This document shows positions 25,909-35,657 of a DNA stretch of 64,000 bases, in pieces. Below the pieces are notes generated by a model. It did not search any database. It had not been told where the DNA came from and was given only the letters and a program-made list of their open reading frames with translations. The translations under genes and the position numbers were made by a program. Source of the DNA: an uncultured Ellagibacter sp. (GTDB lineage: Bacteria > Actinomycetota > Coriobacteriia > Coriobacteriales > Eggerthellaceae); assembly GCA_934663775.1 (NCBI GenBank), contig CAKUKU010000003.1:105549-169548 (forward strand), read 5' to 3'. Positions within the stretch are counted from its first letter, which is position 1, and each line of letters starts with the position of its first letter.

Positions 25909-27174
25909 ATGGACACACTATCGAACACACACCACGCGCCTGCCCGCAAGCAGCGCATTGCCGTCGTCACCATGGGCGTGAAGCTCGGCGACGAAACGCG
26001 CGGCTACACGCGCTTTCGCTTCCTGTCGGAGCTGCTCGTGCGCGAGGGCTTCGACGTGACGCTGTTCACCTCGTCGTTCCAGCATTGGGAGAAGGCCCAG
26101 CGCGACATCGAGAAGGCGTGCTATCGCGACCTCCCGTACCGCGTCGTCTTCATCCCCGAGCCCGGCTACAAGAAGAACCTCGATCTCGCGCGCATCATGA
26201 GCCATCGTAAGGCTGCGAAGAATCTGCGCCGCATGTTCGCGGAACGCTTTGCCGTCGACGCCCGCGCGTTCGACCTCATCTACGCCGAGATTCCGCCCAA
26301 CGACGTCGCTCGCGTGTGCGCGGAGACGGCGCACGAGCGCGGTATTCCCTTCGTTGCCGACGTGAACGATCTGTGGCCCGAAGCCATGCGCATGGTCGTG
26401 AACGTGCCGGTCGTGAGCGACATCGCCTTCCGACCGTTCGCGCGCGACGCGCATCGCGTCTACGAGCTGCTCTCGGGCGCGGTGGGAACCTCCGACGAGT
26501 ACGCCGCGCGCCCCGCCGCCGATCGCGAGGAGCCTTACGAGCACGTGACGGTGTACGTGGGGAACAACCTCGCCGCGTTTGACGATGGCGTGCGCGAGAA
26601 CGCGGACACGGTCGTGAAACCGGCGGGCGAGTTCTGGGTGACCTATGCGGGCACGCTCGGCGCAAGCTACGACCTTTCGACCCTCGTTCAAGCTGCAAAG
26701 CTCGCGGAGCCGCAGGTGAGCGGCTTGCGCGTGAAGATCCTGGGCGATGGCCCCGACCGCGATAAGCTCACCGAGCTTGCGAGCTCGATTGGCGCGCCCG
26801 TCGATTTCCTCGGTTACACCCCCTACGAGCGCATGGCAGCCTGGCTCGCCGCGTCCGATATCACGGTCAACTCGCTCGTGCATGGCGCTGCCCAGAGCAT
26901 CGTCACGAAAATCGGCGATTACCTTGCCGCGGGCATTCCCATGATCAACACGGGGGAGAGCCCCGAGTTCTGCGCGAAGGTGGAGGCGGACGGCTTCGGC
27001 GTGAACGTCGCCCCAGGAAACGCGAGTGAGCTCACCCAGGCAATCGTGAAGCTCGCCGCGCACGCCTCGTCGCGCAAGATCATGGGGGCGAAGGCGCGCG
27101 ACATCGCGTGCCGCCAGTTCGATCAGGCTCATTCTTACCAGGCGATAGTGGAATTGATACGCAATTTGCTCTAA
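25909..27174 (+). CDS. Family 4 glycosyltransferase
   Basis: 421 residues. RIAVVTMGVKLGDETRGYTR opens the acceptor domain; the donor half contains WVTYAGTLGASYDLSTL, ILGDGPDRDKL and DYLAAGIPMIN. These fit GT4 enzymes such as those extending lipid-linked oligosaccharides. The frame is open far upstream into the preceding gene, but the family N-terminus and the -10 box place the start at 25909. It heads a three-gene run with a DegT aminotransferase and an initiating sugar transferase, suggesting one glycan pathway. Confidence 0.83.
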   Translation: MDTLSNTHHAPARKQRIAVVTMGVKLGDETRGYTRFRFLSELLVREGFDVTLFTSSFQHWEKAQRDIEKACYRDLPYRVVFIPEPGYKKNLDLARIMSHRKAAKNLRRMFAERFAVDARAFDLIYAEIPPNDVARVCAETAHERGIPFVADVNDLWPEAMRMVVNVPVVSDIAFRPFARDAHRVYELLSGAVGTSDEYAARPAADREEPYEHVTVYVGNNLAAFDDGVRENADTVVKPAGEFWVTYAGTLGASYDLSTLVQAAKLAEPQVSGLRVKILGDGPDRDKLTELASSIGAPVDFLGYTPYERMAAWLAASDITVNSLVHGAAQSIVTKIGDYLAAGIPMINTGESPEFCAKVEADGFGVNVAPGNASELTQAIVKLAAHASSRKIMGAKARDIACRQFDQAHSYQAIVELIRNLL

Positions 27175-27309
27175 GCGCACATCAAGTGGGCATGTTCGAT
27201 GCACAATTAAGTGCTTGAAGTAACCTGGGCGCACGTGCGCTCAATCTGTTGGCCCATGACCGCGCGCGGCAAAGCGGCGGCGTGCGCGAAGGGGCGACGA
27301 AAGGACGGC

Positions 27310-28545
27310 ATGCTCGTGAACGTGAAGCGCAACATTCCCTTTTCCCCTCCCGATATTTCTCAAGCTGAAATCGACGAGGTGGCCGATGCGCTCCGAAGCG
27401 GCTGGATCACCACCGGGCCGAAGACCAAGCAGTTCGAGCGCGATTTGGCGGAATTCAGCCACACGACGCGCTTTGCCTGCTTCAACTCCGCGACGGCGGC
27501 GCTCGAATGCGCCCTGCGCGCGCTCGGCATCGGGCCAGGTGACGAGGTCATCACGAGCGCCTACACCTACACCGCCTCGGCAAGCCCTATTGTGCACGTG
27601 GGCGCGACGCCCGTGCTCTGCGACGTGGCGCCTGGCTCTTTCGAGATCGACTACGACCAGGTGGCGGGCCTCATCACCGAGAAGACTCGCGCCGTCATCC
27701 CCGTCGATGTGGCGGGCGTCATGTGCGACTACGACCGCCTGCGGGCAGCGCTTGAGAGCGTGAGCGGCAAGTGGCGGCCGCGCACTCCCCGCGAGGAGCT
27801 TTTCGATCGCGTGCCCATCGTTGCCGACGGCGCGCACTCGCTCGGTGCAGTGCGTCATGGCCTTCATTCGGGACAGGCGGCCGATCTCACATCGTTCTCC
27901 TTTCACGCGGTGAAGAACCTCACCACGGCAGAGGGCGGCGCGCTCACCTGGCGCGATATCCCCGGGCTCGATTCGGAGGAGCTCTATCGCGACCTTATGC
28001 TGATGTCGCTTCACGGCCAAACGAAAGACGCGCTCGCGAAAACGCGCGTCGGCGCATGGGAATACGACGTGGCGTTCTGCGGCTGGAAGTGCAACATGAC
28101 CGACCTGCAGGCGGCACTCGGTTTGGCCCAGCTGCGCCGCTACCCAGGTCTTCTCGCGCGCCGTCGCGAGCTCGTCGAGCGCTACGAGCGCGGGCTGGCC
28201 GATTTGCCTTTCTCGCTGATCAAACATTATGGGGATGATTTCGCATCGTCGGGGCACCTCATGCTCGCGCGCATAGAGGGCGCCTCGCAGGAGTTCCGCA
28301 ACGCGTTCATCAACGAGATGGGGGAGGAAGGCGTCGCCTGCAACGTGCATTACAAGCCGCTGCCCCTGCTCACCGCCTACAAAGACCTCGGCTTCGACAT
28401 TGTCGACTTCCCGAACGCGCTCGCGCAGTTCTCAAACGAGGTCACGCTGCCGTTGCACACGAAGCTCTCCGACGACGATGTGGACTACGTAATCGAGATG
28501 TGCCACGAAGTGTTCGCGAAGCTCTCAGCGAGGGGCGTGCGCTAG
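27310..28545 (+). CDS. DegT/DnrJ/EryC1/StrS family PLP sugar aminotransferase
   Basis: 411 residues; ATG at 27310 follows AAAGGACGGC. IPFSPPDISQAEIDEV and SGWITTGPKTKQFE open the protein as in ArnB/PglE-type enzymes. K202 in SFHAVKNLTTAEGG is the probable Schiff-base lysine, and ADGAHSLGA holds the PLP-contacting aspartate. It should transaminate a nucleotide-linked 4-keto sugar using glutamate. The 4,6-dehydratase that makes the keto substrate is not nearby, so it must be encoded elsewhere. Its stop abuts the next ATG. Confidence 0.88.
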   Translation: MLVNVKRNIPFSPPDISQAEIDEVADALRSGWITTGPKTKQFERDLAEFSHTTRFACFNSATAALECALRALGIGPGDEVITSAYTYTASASPIVHVGATPVLCDVAPGSFEIDYDQVAGLITEKTRAVIPVDVAGVMCDYDRLRAALESVSGKWRPRTPREELFDRVPIVADGAHSLGAVRHGLHSGQAADLTSFSFHAVKNLTTAEGGALTWRDIPGLDSEELYRDLMLMSLHGQTKDALAKTRVGAWEYDVAFCGWKCNMTDLQAALGLAQLRRYPGLLARRRELVERYERGLADLPFSLIKHYGDDFASSGHLMLARIEGASQEFRNAFINEMGEEGVACNVHYKPLPLLTAYKDLGFDIVDFPNALAQFSNEVTLPLHTKLSDDDVDYVIEMCHEVFAKLSARGVR

Positions 28546-29211
28546 ATGTACCTGCGCTTTGGGAAACGCATCTGCGACATCGTCATCGGTTTGATTGCGT
28601 TGCCGTTTGTGCTGATCATCGTGGCGATTTGTGCACCGCTCATCTACCTTGAGGACAAGGGCCCCATCTTCTACAACGCGCCGCGCGTGGGCAAGAACGG
28701 CCGCGACTTCACCATGTACAAGCTGCGTTCGATGAAGGTGAACGCGCCTGACCTGGTGATGGAAGACGGCTCGACCTACAACGGCGCCGACGACCCGCGT
28801 ATGACGCGCATTGGGGCCTTCATGCGCAAGGCCTCGATCGATGAGATGCCTCAGTTCTTGAACGTGCTCAAAGGAGACATGAGCGTTGTGGGCCCGCGCC
28901 CCGACTTGCGACGCGAAACCGAGCTCTACGAGGGTGATGACGGGGAGAAACTGCTGGTCAAACCTGGTATTACGGGTTATGCCGCCGTCTATGGGCGCAA
29001 TTCGCTGCCCTGGCGCGACCGGCTGAAGCTCGATGTGTACTATGTGCGCCACGTGTCCTTTGCACTTGACGTGAAGGTGTTCTTCCGCACGTTCTACGTC
29101 ATCTTCAAGCAGGATGGCGTCTACGTCGAGCCCGAAGACGGTGGCGTGAAGGAAGCGAACGACTCGCCAGCCGAGGAGGCCTCCAGCTCGGCCCCGGCCA
29201 AGGAGTGCTAA
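28546..29211 (+). CDS. Undecaprenyl-phosphate sugar phosphotransferase, PglC/WcaJ type
   Basis: 221 residues. One N-terminal hydrophobic segment (about residues 9-33) is followed by the small bacterial sugar transferase domain: RVGKNGRDFTMYKLRSM, then the catalytic-site block ASIDEMPQFLNVLKGDM and VVGPRPDLR. Such monotopic enzymes start glycan assembly by moving a sugar-1-phosphate to undecaprenyl phosphate. The compact size matches PglC rather than the longer WbaP. With the upstream aminotransferase, a di-amino or amino-deoxy sugar is a reasonable guess. The TAG of the previous gene abuts the ATG. Confidence 0.9.
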   Translation: MYLRFGKRICDIVIGLIALPFVLIIVAICAPLIYLEDKGPIFYNAPRVGKNGRDFTMYKLRSMKVNAPDLVMEDGSTYNGADDPRMTRIGAFMRKASIDEMPQFLNVLKGDMSVVGPRPDLRRETELYEGDDGEKLLVKPGITGYAAVYGRNSLPWRDRLKLDVYYVRHVSFALDVKVFFRTFYVIFKQDGVYVEPEDGGVKEANDSPAEEASSSAPAKEC

Positions 29212-29310
29212 TCTAAGGTAATCGCTCAAGGTTCCACCAGGTGAGCATCGTGATAATCGGGCAAGACTGCCCCGAAAGAGGATTAAGCCCAGCTACATTC
29301 CCATAAACAA

Positions 29311-29343
29311 AGAAGCCGCCTCCCGAGGGAAGCGGCTTCTTTT
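29311..29343. terminator. Bidirectional intrinsic terminator
   Basis: AGAAGCCGC (29311-29319) pairs with GCGGCTTCT (29332-29340), followed by TTT on the plus strand and by a T-rich stretch (TTTGTTT) on the minus strand. It separates the convergent glycan operon and the metI end. Confidence 0.85.
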
Positions 29344-29361
29344 GATGTTGCGGGGCGCAAT

Positions 29362-30039
29362 CTACCTGCGGCGCTTGTCGATCTTGCGCGCGGTCACGTC
29401 TCCGATCGCCTGGAACACGATGACGAGCACGACGCACAAAAGCACGGCGAAGATCATGACGTCGGTCTGGAAGCGCTGGTAGCCGTAGCGGATGGCGATA
29501 TCGCCCAAGCCGCCGGCGCCCACGGTGCCCGCCATGGCGGAGTACCCGAACAGCGTGACGAACGTGATGGCCGCGCCGCGCACGAGCGAGGGCAGCGTCT
29601 CTTTCAAATACACCTTCCACACGATTTGCCAGGTGGAGGCGCCGAAACTCTGAGCTGCCTCGACAAGCCCGCTGTCGGTCTCCTCAAGGCTCTGCTCGAC
29701 CATGCGCGCGGCGAAGGGCGCGGCCGTCACCACGAGGGGCACGACGGCTCCCGGCACGCCGAGCGAGGTTCCCACGATGAAGCGCGTGAACGGGATGAGC
29801 GCGACGAGCAAGATGATGAAGGGCACCGAACGGCCGATGTTGACGATCCACCCGACGATGGTCGAGACGACGCGGTTAGGGCGCAACCCGTTCGGGCTGG
29901 TCACCACCAAAAGGATGCCAAGGGGGATACCGATGACGTACGCCAAGATGGTGGCCACGCACGTCATGACGAGCGTGTCGATGGTGCCCTGCAAAAACAA
30001 GTTGCCGTACTGGGCGAAAAAGGCGGAGAAATCGAACAT
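29362..30039 (-). CDS. metI: Methionine ABC transporter permease
   Basis: 225 residues with five to six helices and the permease coupling motif region EAAQSFGASTWQIVWKVYL, followed by GTVGAGGLGDIAIRYGYQRF typical of MetI. It would form the membrane channel for D/L-methionine uptake with MetN and MetQ. It starts three bases after metN and is last in the metQ-metN-metI order. Confidence 0.93.
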   Translation of the reverse strand: MFDFSAFFAQYGNLFLQGTIDTLVMTCVATILAYVIGIPLGILLVVTSPNGLRPNRVVSTIVGWIVNIGRSVPFIILLVALIPFTRFIVGTSLGVPGAVVPLVVTAAPFAARMVEQSLEETDSGLVEAAQSFGASTWQIVWKVYLKETLPSLVRGAAITFVTLFGYSAMAGTVGAGGLGDIAIRYGYQRFQTDVMIFAVLLCVVLVIVFQAIGDVTARKIDKRRR

Positions 30040-30042
30040 GGC

Positions 30043-30792
30043 CTACTTCACCTCCAGGCTGTCGAAGGAGACGAGCTCGCGGGCTGCCTCGCTTTGGGGG
30101 TTCTCGAGCACTTGGCGCGTCGGGCCTTCCTCCACGATGACGCCCTCGTCGATCACGGCGACGCGGTCGCAGATGTGGCGCGCCACGGCGAGGGAGTGGG
30201 TGATCACCACGAGCGTCACGCCGAGCTCCTTGTTGATCTTCGCGAGCAGGTTCAAAACCGACACCGTCGTGCGCGTGTCGAGTGCGCTCGTGGCCTCGTC
30301 GCAGAGCATGATGCGCGGGTTGTTCGCGAGGGCGCGCGCAATCGCCACGCGCTGCTGCTGGCCGCCCGAAAGCTCGCTCGGATAGCGGTGCGCCTTGTCG
30401 GCGAGCTCGACCACTTCGAGCAGCTCGAGGGCGCGCTTCTTGGCGGCATCCTTCTTCTCGCCGCGAATGGTGAGCGGGAACATCACGTTGTCGAGCACGG
30501 TGCGCTGCTGGAACAGGCTGAAATTCTGGAAGATCATGCCGATTCCCTCGCGCAGGCGTCGCAGGTCGCGGCCCTGATAGTTCGTCACATCGACGCCATC
30601 GATGAGAATGCGCCCCGACGTGGGACGCTCGAGCAGGTTGATGCAGCGCACGAGCGTGGACTTGCCCGCGCCCGACTGGCCGATGATGCCGAAGATCTCC
30701 CCCTCGCCAATGGTAAGGCTCACATCATGCAGGGCACGATGTGAGCCTTCGCGAGCGAGGTAGACCTTTTCCAGATGGTCTAGCTCTATCAT
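30043..30792 (-). CDS. metN: Methionine ABC transporter ATPase, lacking the C-terminal NIL domain
   Basis: 249 residues. Walker A GQSGAGKST, signature LSGGQQQR and Walker B IMLCDEATSALD are all intact, and the close match to MetN (MIELDHLEKVY, LVRCINLLERPTSGRI) is clear. Family members are usually about 340 residues because of a C-terminal regulatory domain that binds methionine and inhibits uptake; here the protein stops just after the ATPase core (SFDSLEVK). Transinhibition is therefore probably absent. AAGGAG precedes the start. It lies between metQ and metI. Confidence 0.92.
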   Translation of the reverse strand: MIELDHLEKVYLAREGSHRALHDVSLTIGEGEIFGIIGQSGAGKSTLVRCINLLERPTSGRILIDGVDVTNYQGRDLRRLREGIGMIFQNFSLFQQRTVLDNVMFPLTIRGEKKDAAKKRALELLEVVELADKAHRYPSELSGGQQQRVAIARALANNPRIMLCDEATSALDTRTTVSVLNLLAKINKELGVTLVVITHSLAVARHICDRVAVIDEGVIVEEGPTRQVLENPQSEAARELVSFDSLEVK

Positions 30793-30821
30793 TCGCTTTC
30801 TAACTCCTTTGTGGGCGTCCC

Positions 30822-31682
30822 TTAGAACACGGGGACGACAGCGCCGGCGTAGGTGTCGTTGATGTAGGTGCGAACCTCGTCGGACGTGAGTGCTTTCACA
30901 AGAGCCTTGATTTTATCAGAATCCTGGTTGCCATCCTTCACGACGAGGACATTCGCATAAGCTTCAGCGGCGAGCGAGGTGGCGGACTCGGTTGCGAGCG
31001 CGTCGGTGGTCTTGAAGCCCGCGGGGATGGCGTAGTTGCCGTTGATGCAGGCGATGTCGACGTCGGCGACGATGTTGGGAACCGTTGCGGCCTCAACTTC
31101 CTTGAGCTGGAGGTTCTTCGGGTTGGAGACGATGTCGTTGGTGGTGGCGTTGATCCCCGCGCCGTCCTTCAGCGTGATGAGGCCTGCATCCTGGAGCAGC
31201 AGCAGCGCGCGCGCCTCGTTGGTGGCGTCGTTGGGAACGGCGACGGTCGCGCCGTCAGCCAGGGCGTCGAGGCTCTTGGTCTTGCCCGGGTACAGGCCGA
31301 ACGGCTCGTAGTGGACGTCAGCGACGCTCACGAGATGCGTGCCCTTCTCCTCGTTGAAGTTGTTGAGGTAGGTGATGTGCTGGAAGTAGTTCGCGTCGAC
31401 CTCGCCTTCCTCGGTCACCGTGTTGGGCTGCACGTAGTCAGTGAACTCCTTCACGTTGAGGGTGTAGCCTTCCTTCTCGAGCAGCGGCTTCACGGCGTCG
31501 TTTAAGATCTCCGCATGCGGCGAGGGGGTTGCCGCGACCGTGATGGTCTTGTCGTCGGAGCTTGCCGACTTTTCGGAGCTTGCACCCTGCGCGCCGCAGC
31601 CTGCCAGGCCGAACGCGAGCACCGCGCCGAGGGCGAGCGTTGCGACGAGCGCCGCTCGCTTTTTCTTGAAGTTGATTGCCAT
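30822..31682 (-). CDS. metQ: Methionine-binding lipoprotein
   Basis: 286 residues. The lipoprotein signal ends in LAGC with C29 as the lipidated residue, followed by a Ser/Lys linker. The NlpA/MetQ fold is seen in TITVAATPSPHAEIL, EFTDYVQPNTV and FQHITYLNNFN. It captures methionine outside the membrane for MetNI. It is first gene of the operon, and GAAAGGACACATTCC precedes the ATG. I looked for a SAM riboswitch in the divergent leader and saw none. Confidence 0.93.
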   Translation of the reverse strand: MAINFKKKRAALVATLALGAVLAFGLAGCGAQGASSEKSASSDDKTITVAATPSPHAEILNDAVKPLLEKEGYTLNVKEFTDYVQPNTVTEEGEVDANYFQHITYLNNFNEEKGTHLVSVADVHYEPFGLYPGKTKSLDALADGATVAVPNDATNEARALLLLQDAGLITLKDGAGINATTNDIVSNPKNLQLKEVEAATVPNIVADVDIACINGNYAIPAGFKTTDALATESATSLAAEAYANVLVVKDGNQDSDKIKALVKALTSDEVRTYINDTYAGAVVPVF

Positions 31683-31861
31683 GGAATGTGTCCTTTCTCC
31701 GGGGGCCGCTTTCGTCGGGGCGGCCCCGCTTAACTTTGCATGTTCTCATACTATCGCGCGGCGGCGGCATGCGGTAGTTCGAAAAACTCATGCCTGGTTA
31801 TCGAAATACGGTATAACGCCGCCACGCGCAAACCATGCGCTGGTCGTGCTCCCGGGAATCG

Positions 31862-31892
31862 TTAACCCCTTCGAAACAAGGCCCGATATAAT
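31862..31892 (+). promoter_or_regulatory. glnA promoter with a GlnR-box-like sequence
   Basis: TATAAT at 31887-31892 is a perfect -10. Just upstream TTAAC (31862-31866), six bases, then GAAAC (31873-31877) match the actinobacterial GlnR half-site pair gTnAc-n6-GaAAc apart from the first base, at the place where a -35 would lie. The leader to the glnA ATG is about 90 bases. Confidence 0.5.
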
Positions 31893-31987
31893 AGGAAGGT
31901 ATTGTGAGCGCGCGCCAGCGGGGGCGGGCGCGCGAGCGCGGTGCGGGGCACACCGCGAAAACGATCGAGAGCCAAGGAGCATATGCC

Positions 31988-33331
31988 ATGTCATCGAATC
32001 CGGAACAAGATTTCGTGCTCAAAACCATTAAGGGCCGCGACGTTCACTTCGTCCGCTTCTGGTTCACCGACGTGCTCGGCAACATGAAGTCGTTCGCCGT
32101 CATCCCGAGCGAGCTGGAAAACGCCTTCGAGGATGGCATGGGCTTCGACGGCAGCTGCGTCGAGGGCTTCTGCCGCACGCGCGAAAGCGACATGCTCGCC
32201 TTTCCCGACGCCTCGACCTTCCAGGTGCTTCCGTGGCGCCCGGAGAGCAACGCCGTGGGACGCATGTTCTGCGATGTCCGCACGCCCGATGGCAAGCCGT
32301 TCGAGGGTGATCCGCGCCAGGTGCTCGCCCGCGAGGTGCAGCGCGCGCTCGATATGGGCTACGTGTTCAACGTCGGGCCCGAGCTTGAGTTCTTCTACTT
32401 TAAGGACCAGCACGGCACAGAGGTGCTCGACCACGGCGGCTACTTCGACCTGACGAGCCTCGACTACGCTTCCGACCTGCGTCGCGACACGGTGCTCACG
32501 CTCGAGAAGATGGGCATCCCGGTGGAATATTCCCACCACGAGAACGGCCCCTCGCAGCATGAGATCGACCTGCGCTTCACCGATGCGCTCTCCATGGCCG
32601 ACGCCGTGATGACCTACAAGCTGGTCGTGAAGGAAATCGCGATGAAGCACGGCGTCTACGCGTCGTTCATGCCGAAGCCCATGGTCGACGCGCCCGGATC
32701 GGGCATGCACGTGCACCAGAGCCTGTTCGACCTCGACGGTAACAACGCCTTCTTCGACCCGAGCGATCCTTTGGGATATAACCTTTCCGACCTGGCGAAA
32801 CACTACATCGCCGGCCTCTTGAAGTATGCGCCCGAGTTCTGCTGCATCACCAATCAGTACGTGAACTCCTACAAGCGTCTCGTGTCCGGCGGGGAAGCGC
32901 CCACCTACATTTCCTGGGGCGCGCGCAACCGCTCGACGCTCGTGCGCATTCCGGCGTATCGCCCCAACCGCGAGGTGGCGTGCCGCGTGGAGCTGCGCAG
33001 CCCCGACCCGGCGGCGAACCCGTATCTCGCGTTCGCCTGCATGCTGGCCGCGGGCCTTGCCGGCATCGAGGAGGAACTTCCCCTGCAAGACCCGACCGAA
33101 GGGCTCGACCTGTTCGCCCTTTCGCGCCAGGACCTGCGCAAACAGGGCGTGCAGACGCTTCCCGAGAGTTTAGGCGAGGCGGTGGAGCTCTTCGCCGAGT
33201 CCGATCTCATGAAGCGCACGCTCGGCGAGCACATCCATTCGTATCTGGTTGAGGCCAAACGCGCCGAGTGGAACGAATACCAGGGCACTGTTTCCGAATG
33301 GGAACGCAATCGCTACCTCGAGGTCCTCTAA
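31988..33331 (+). CDS. glnA: Glutamine synthetase, type I
   Basis: 447 residues; ATG at 31988 after AAGGAGCATATGCC. It converts glutamate, ammonia and ATP to glutamine in the cytoplasm as a dodecamer. The beta-grasp domain has GFDGSCVEGF near residues 52-61; metal ligands include E132 and E134 in GPELEFF; SGMHVHQSLF is the ATP/metal histidine region, and NRSTLVRIPAYR binds glutamate. The ~445-residue length fits the GSI-alpha subtype, which lacks the adenylylation tyrosine loop. A GlnR-like regulator follows 33 bases later, pointing to transcriptional nitrogen control. Confidence 0.95.
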   Translation: MSSNPEQDFVLKTIKGRDVHFVRFWFTDVLGNMKSFAVIPSELENAFEDGMGFDGSCVEGFCRTRESDMLAFPDASTFQVLPWRPESNAVGRMFCDVRTPDGKPFEGDPRQVLAREVQRALDMGYVFNVGPELEFFYFKDQHGTEVLDHGGYFDLTSLDYASDLRRDTVLTLEKMGIPVEYSHHENGPSQHEIDLRFTDALSMADAVMTYKLVVKEIAMKHGVYASFMPKPMVDAPGSGMHVHQSLFDLDGNNAFFDPSDPLGYNLSDLAKHYIAGLLKYAPEFCCITNQYVNSYKRLVSGGEAPTYISWGARNRSTLVRIPAYRPNREVACRVELRSPDPAANPYLAFACMLAAGLAGIEEELPLQDPTEGLDLFALSRQDLRKQGVQTLPESLGEAVELFAESDLMKRTLGEHIHSYLVEAKRAEWNEYQGTVSEWERNRYLEVL

Positions 33332-33364
33332 CATGCGCGCGCCGAGTGCGGGAAAGGTTGAGCT

Positions 33365-34042
33365 ATGATGCAAAGGAAGACGGTTCTTTTCATCGCCGAT
33401 AGCCTCGATAACGCCCATAAGTTCCAGTCTGTGCTCTCGGGGCTCGACGTCGACGTGGTGGCGGGATCGTCTGCTCAGTTCAAGAAGCTGCTCGCGCAGC
33501 ATCCCTCGCATGATTTGGTGATTTACGAGGCGCGTGGGGACGCGCTCGACGCGGTTTCACAGGCCGAGGCACTCCTTGTGGAAGATGGGTCCACGTCGAT
33601 GCTCGTCATCGTGAACGAGACGCAGCTGTCCGATTTCCGCCTGCCCGTGCGAATCAAGGCGGACTTCGTGGTTCACGGCGCTTCGGCCGAGGAATGCGCC
33701 GCTCGCATCCGCCAGCTTCTGTGGCCGGGCAACGAGAGCTCTACCTCCGATTACATCTCGGTTGACAACATGACGATCAACTTGGCGACCTATCAGGTGA
33801 AGGTGAACGGCGAGCCGCTCGACTTCACGTACTTGGAATATGCGCTGCTCGCGTTTCTGGTGACGCATCCGGGTCGCACGTATTCGCGCGATGCGCTCCT
33901 GCGCCGCGTGTGGGGCTTCGATTACTACGGTGGCAGCCGCACGGTCGATGTCCACGTGAGGCGCGTGCGCGCGAAGCTTGGCCCCGAACTTTCGCAGCGC
34001 CTGGAGACGGTCCGCGGCGTCGGCTATCTTTGGAGCGCGTAG
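33365..34042 (+). CDS. glnR: OmpR-type orphan response regulator, GlnR-like
   Basis: 225 residues. Residues 1-120 have the receiver fold but the phospho-acceptor position after strand three is glutamate E55 (DLVIYEA), and the acidic pocket is reduced to D12/D15, so it is probably not phosphorylated conventionally. Residues ~130-225 are a winged-helix domain (LDFTYLEYALLAFLVTHPGR, GSRTVDVHVRRVRAKLG). No histidine kinase is adjacent. Size, degenerate receiver, orphan state and position next to glnA all fit GlnR, the nitrogen regulator of actinobacteria. Two consecutive ATG codons make the start ambiguous by one residue. Confidence 0.75.
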   Translation: MMQRKTVLFIADSLDNAHKFQSVLSGLDVDVVAGSSAQFKKLLAQHPSHDLVIYEARGDALDAVSQAEALLVEDGSTSMLVIVNETQLSDFRLPVRIKADFVVHGASAEECAARIRQLLWPGNESSTSDYISVDNMTINLATYQVKVNGEPLDFTYLEYALLAFLVTHPGRTYSRDALLRRVWGFDYYGGSRTVDVHVRRVRAKLGPELSQRLETVRGVGYLWSA

Positions 34043-34064
34043 GCGGCCCAAAGATCTCTGCGTG

Positions 34065-35612
<1,548 letters not shown>

Positions 35613-35657
35613 AATTGTTCGGTTGTTCCTTTCCAGTTCGGTGCGAAGCCGAATGCG

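Noticed and set aside
23541-25973. An 810-codon open frame on the minus strand opposite the molybdoenzyme
   Set aside because: Long antisense frames are expected in GC-rich DNA; this one lacks a ribosome site and any family motif, while the plus strand encodes a clear enzyme.
31683-31860. SAM riboswitch before metQ
   Set aside because: The leader does not show the conserved S-box pairing segments or a terminator/antiterminator pair.
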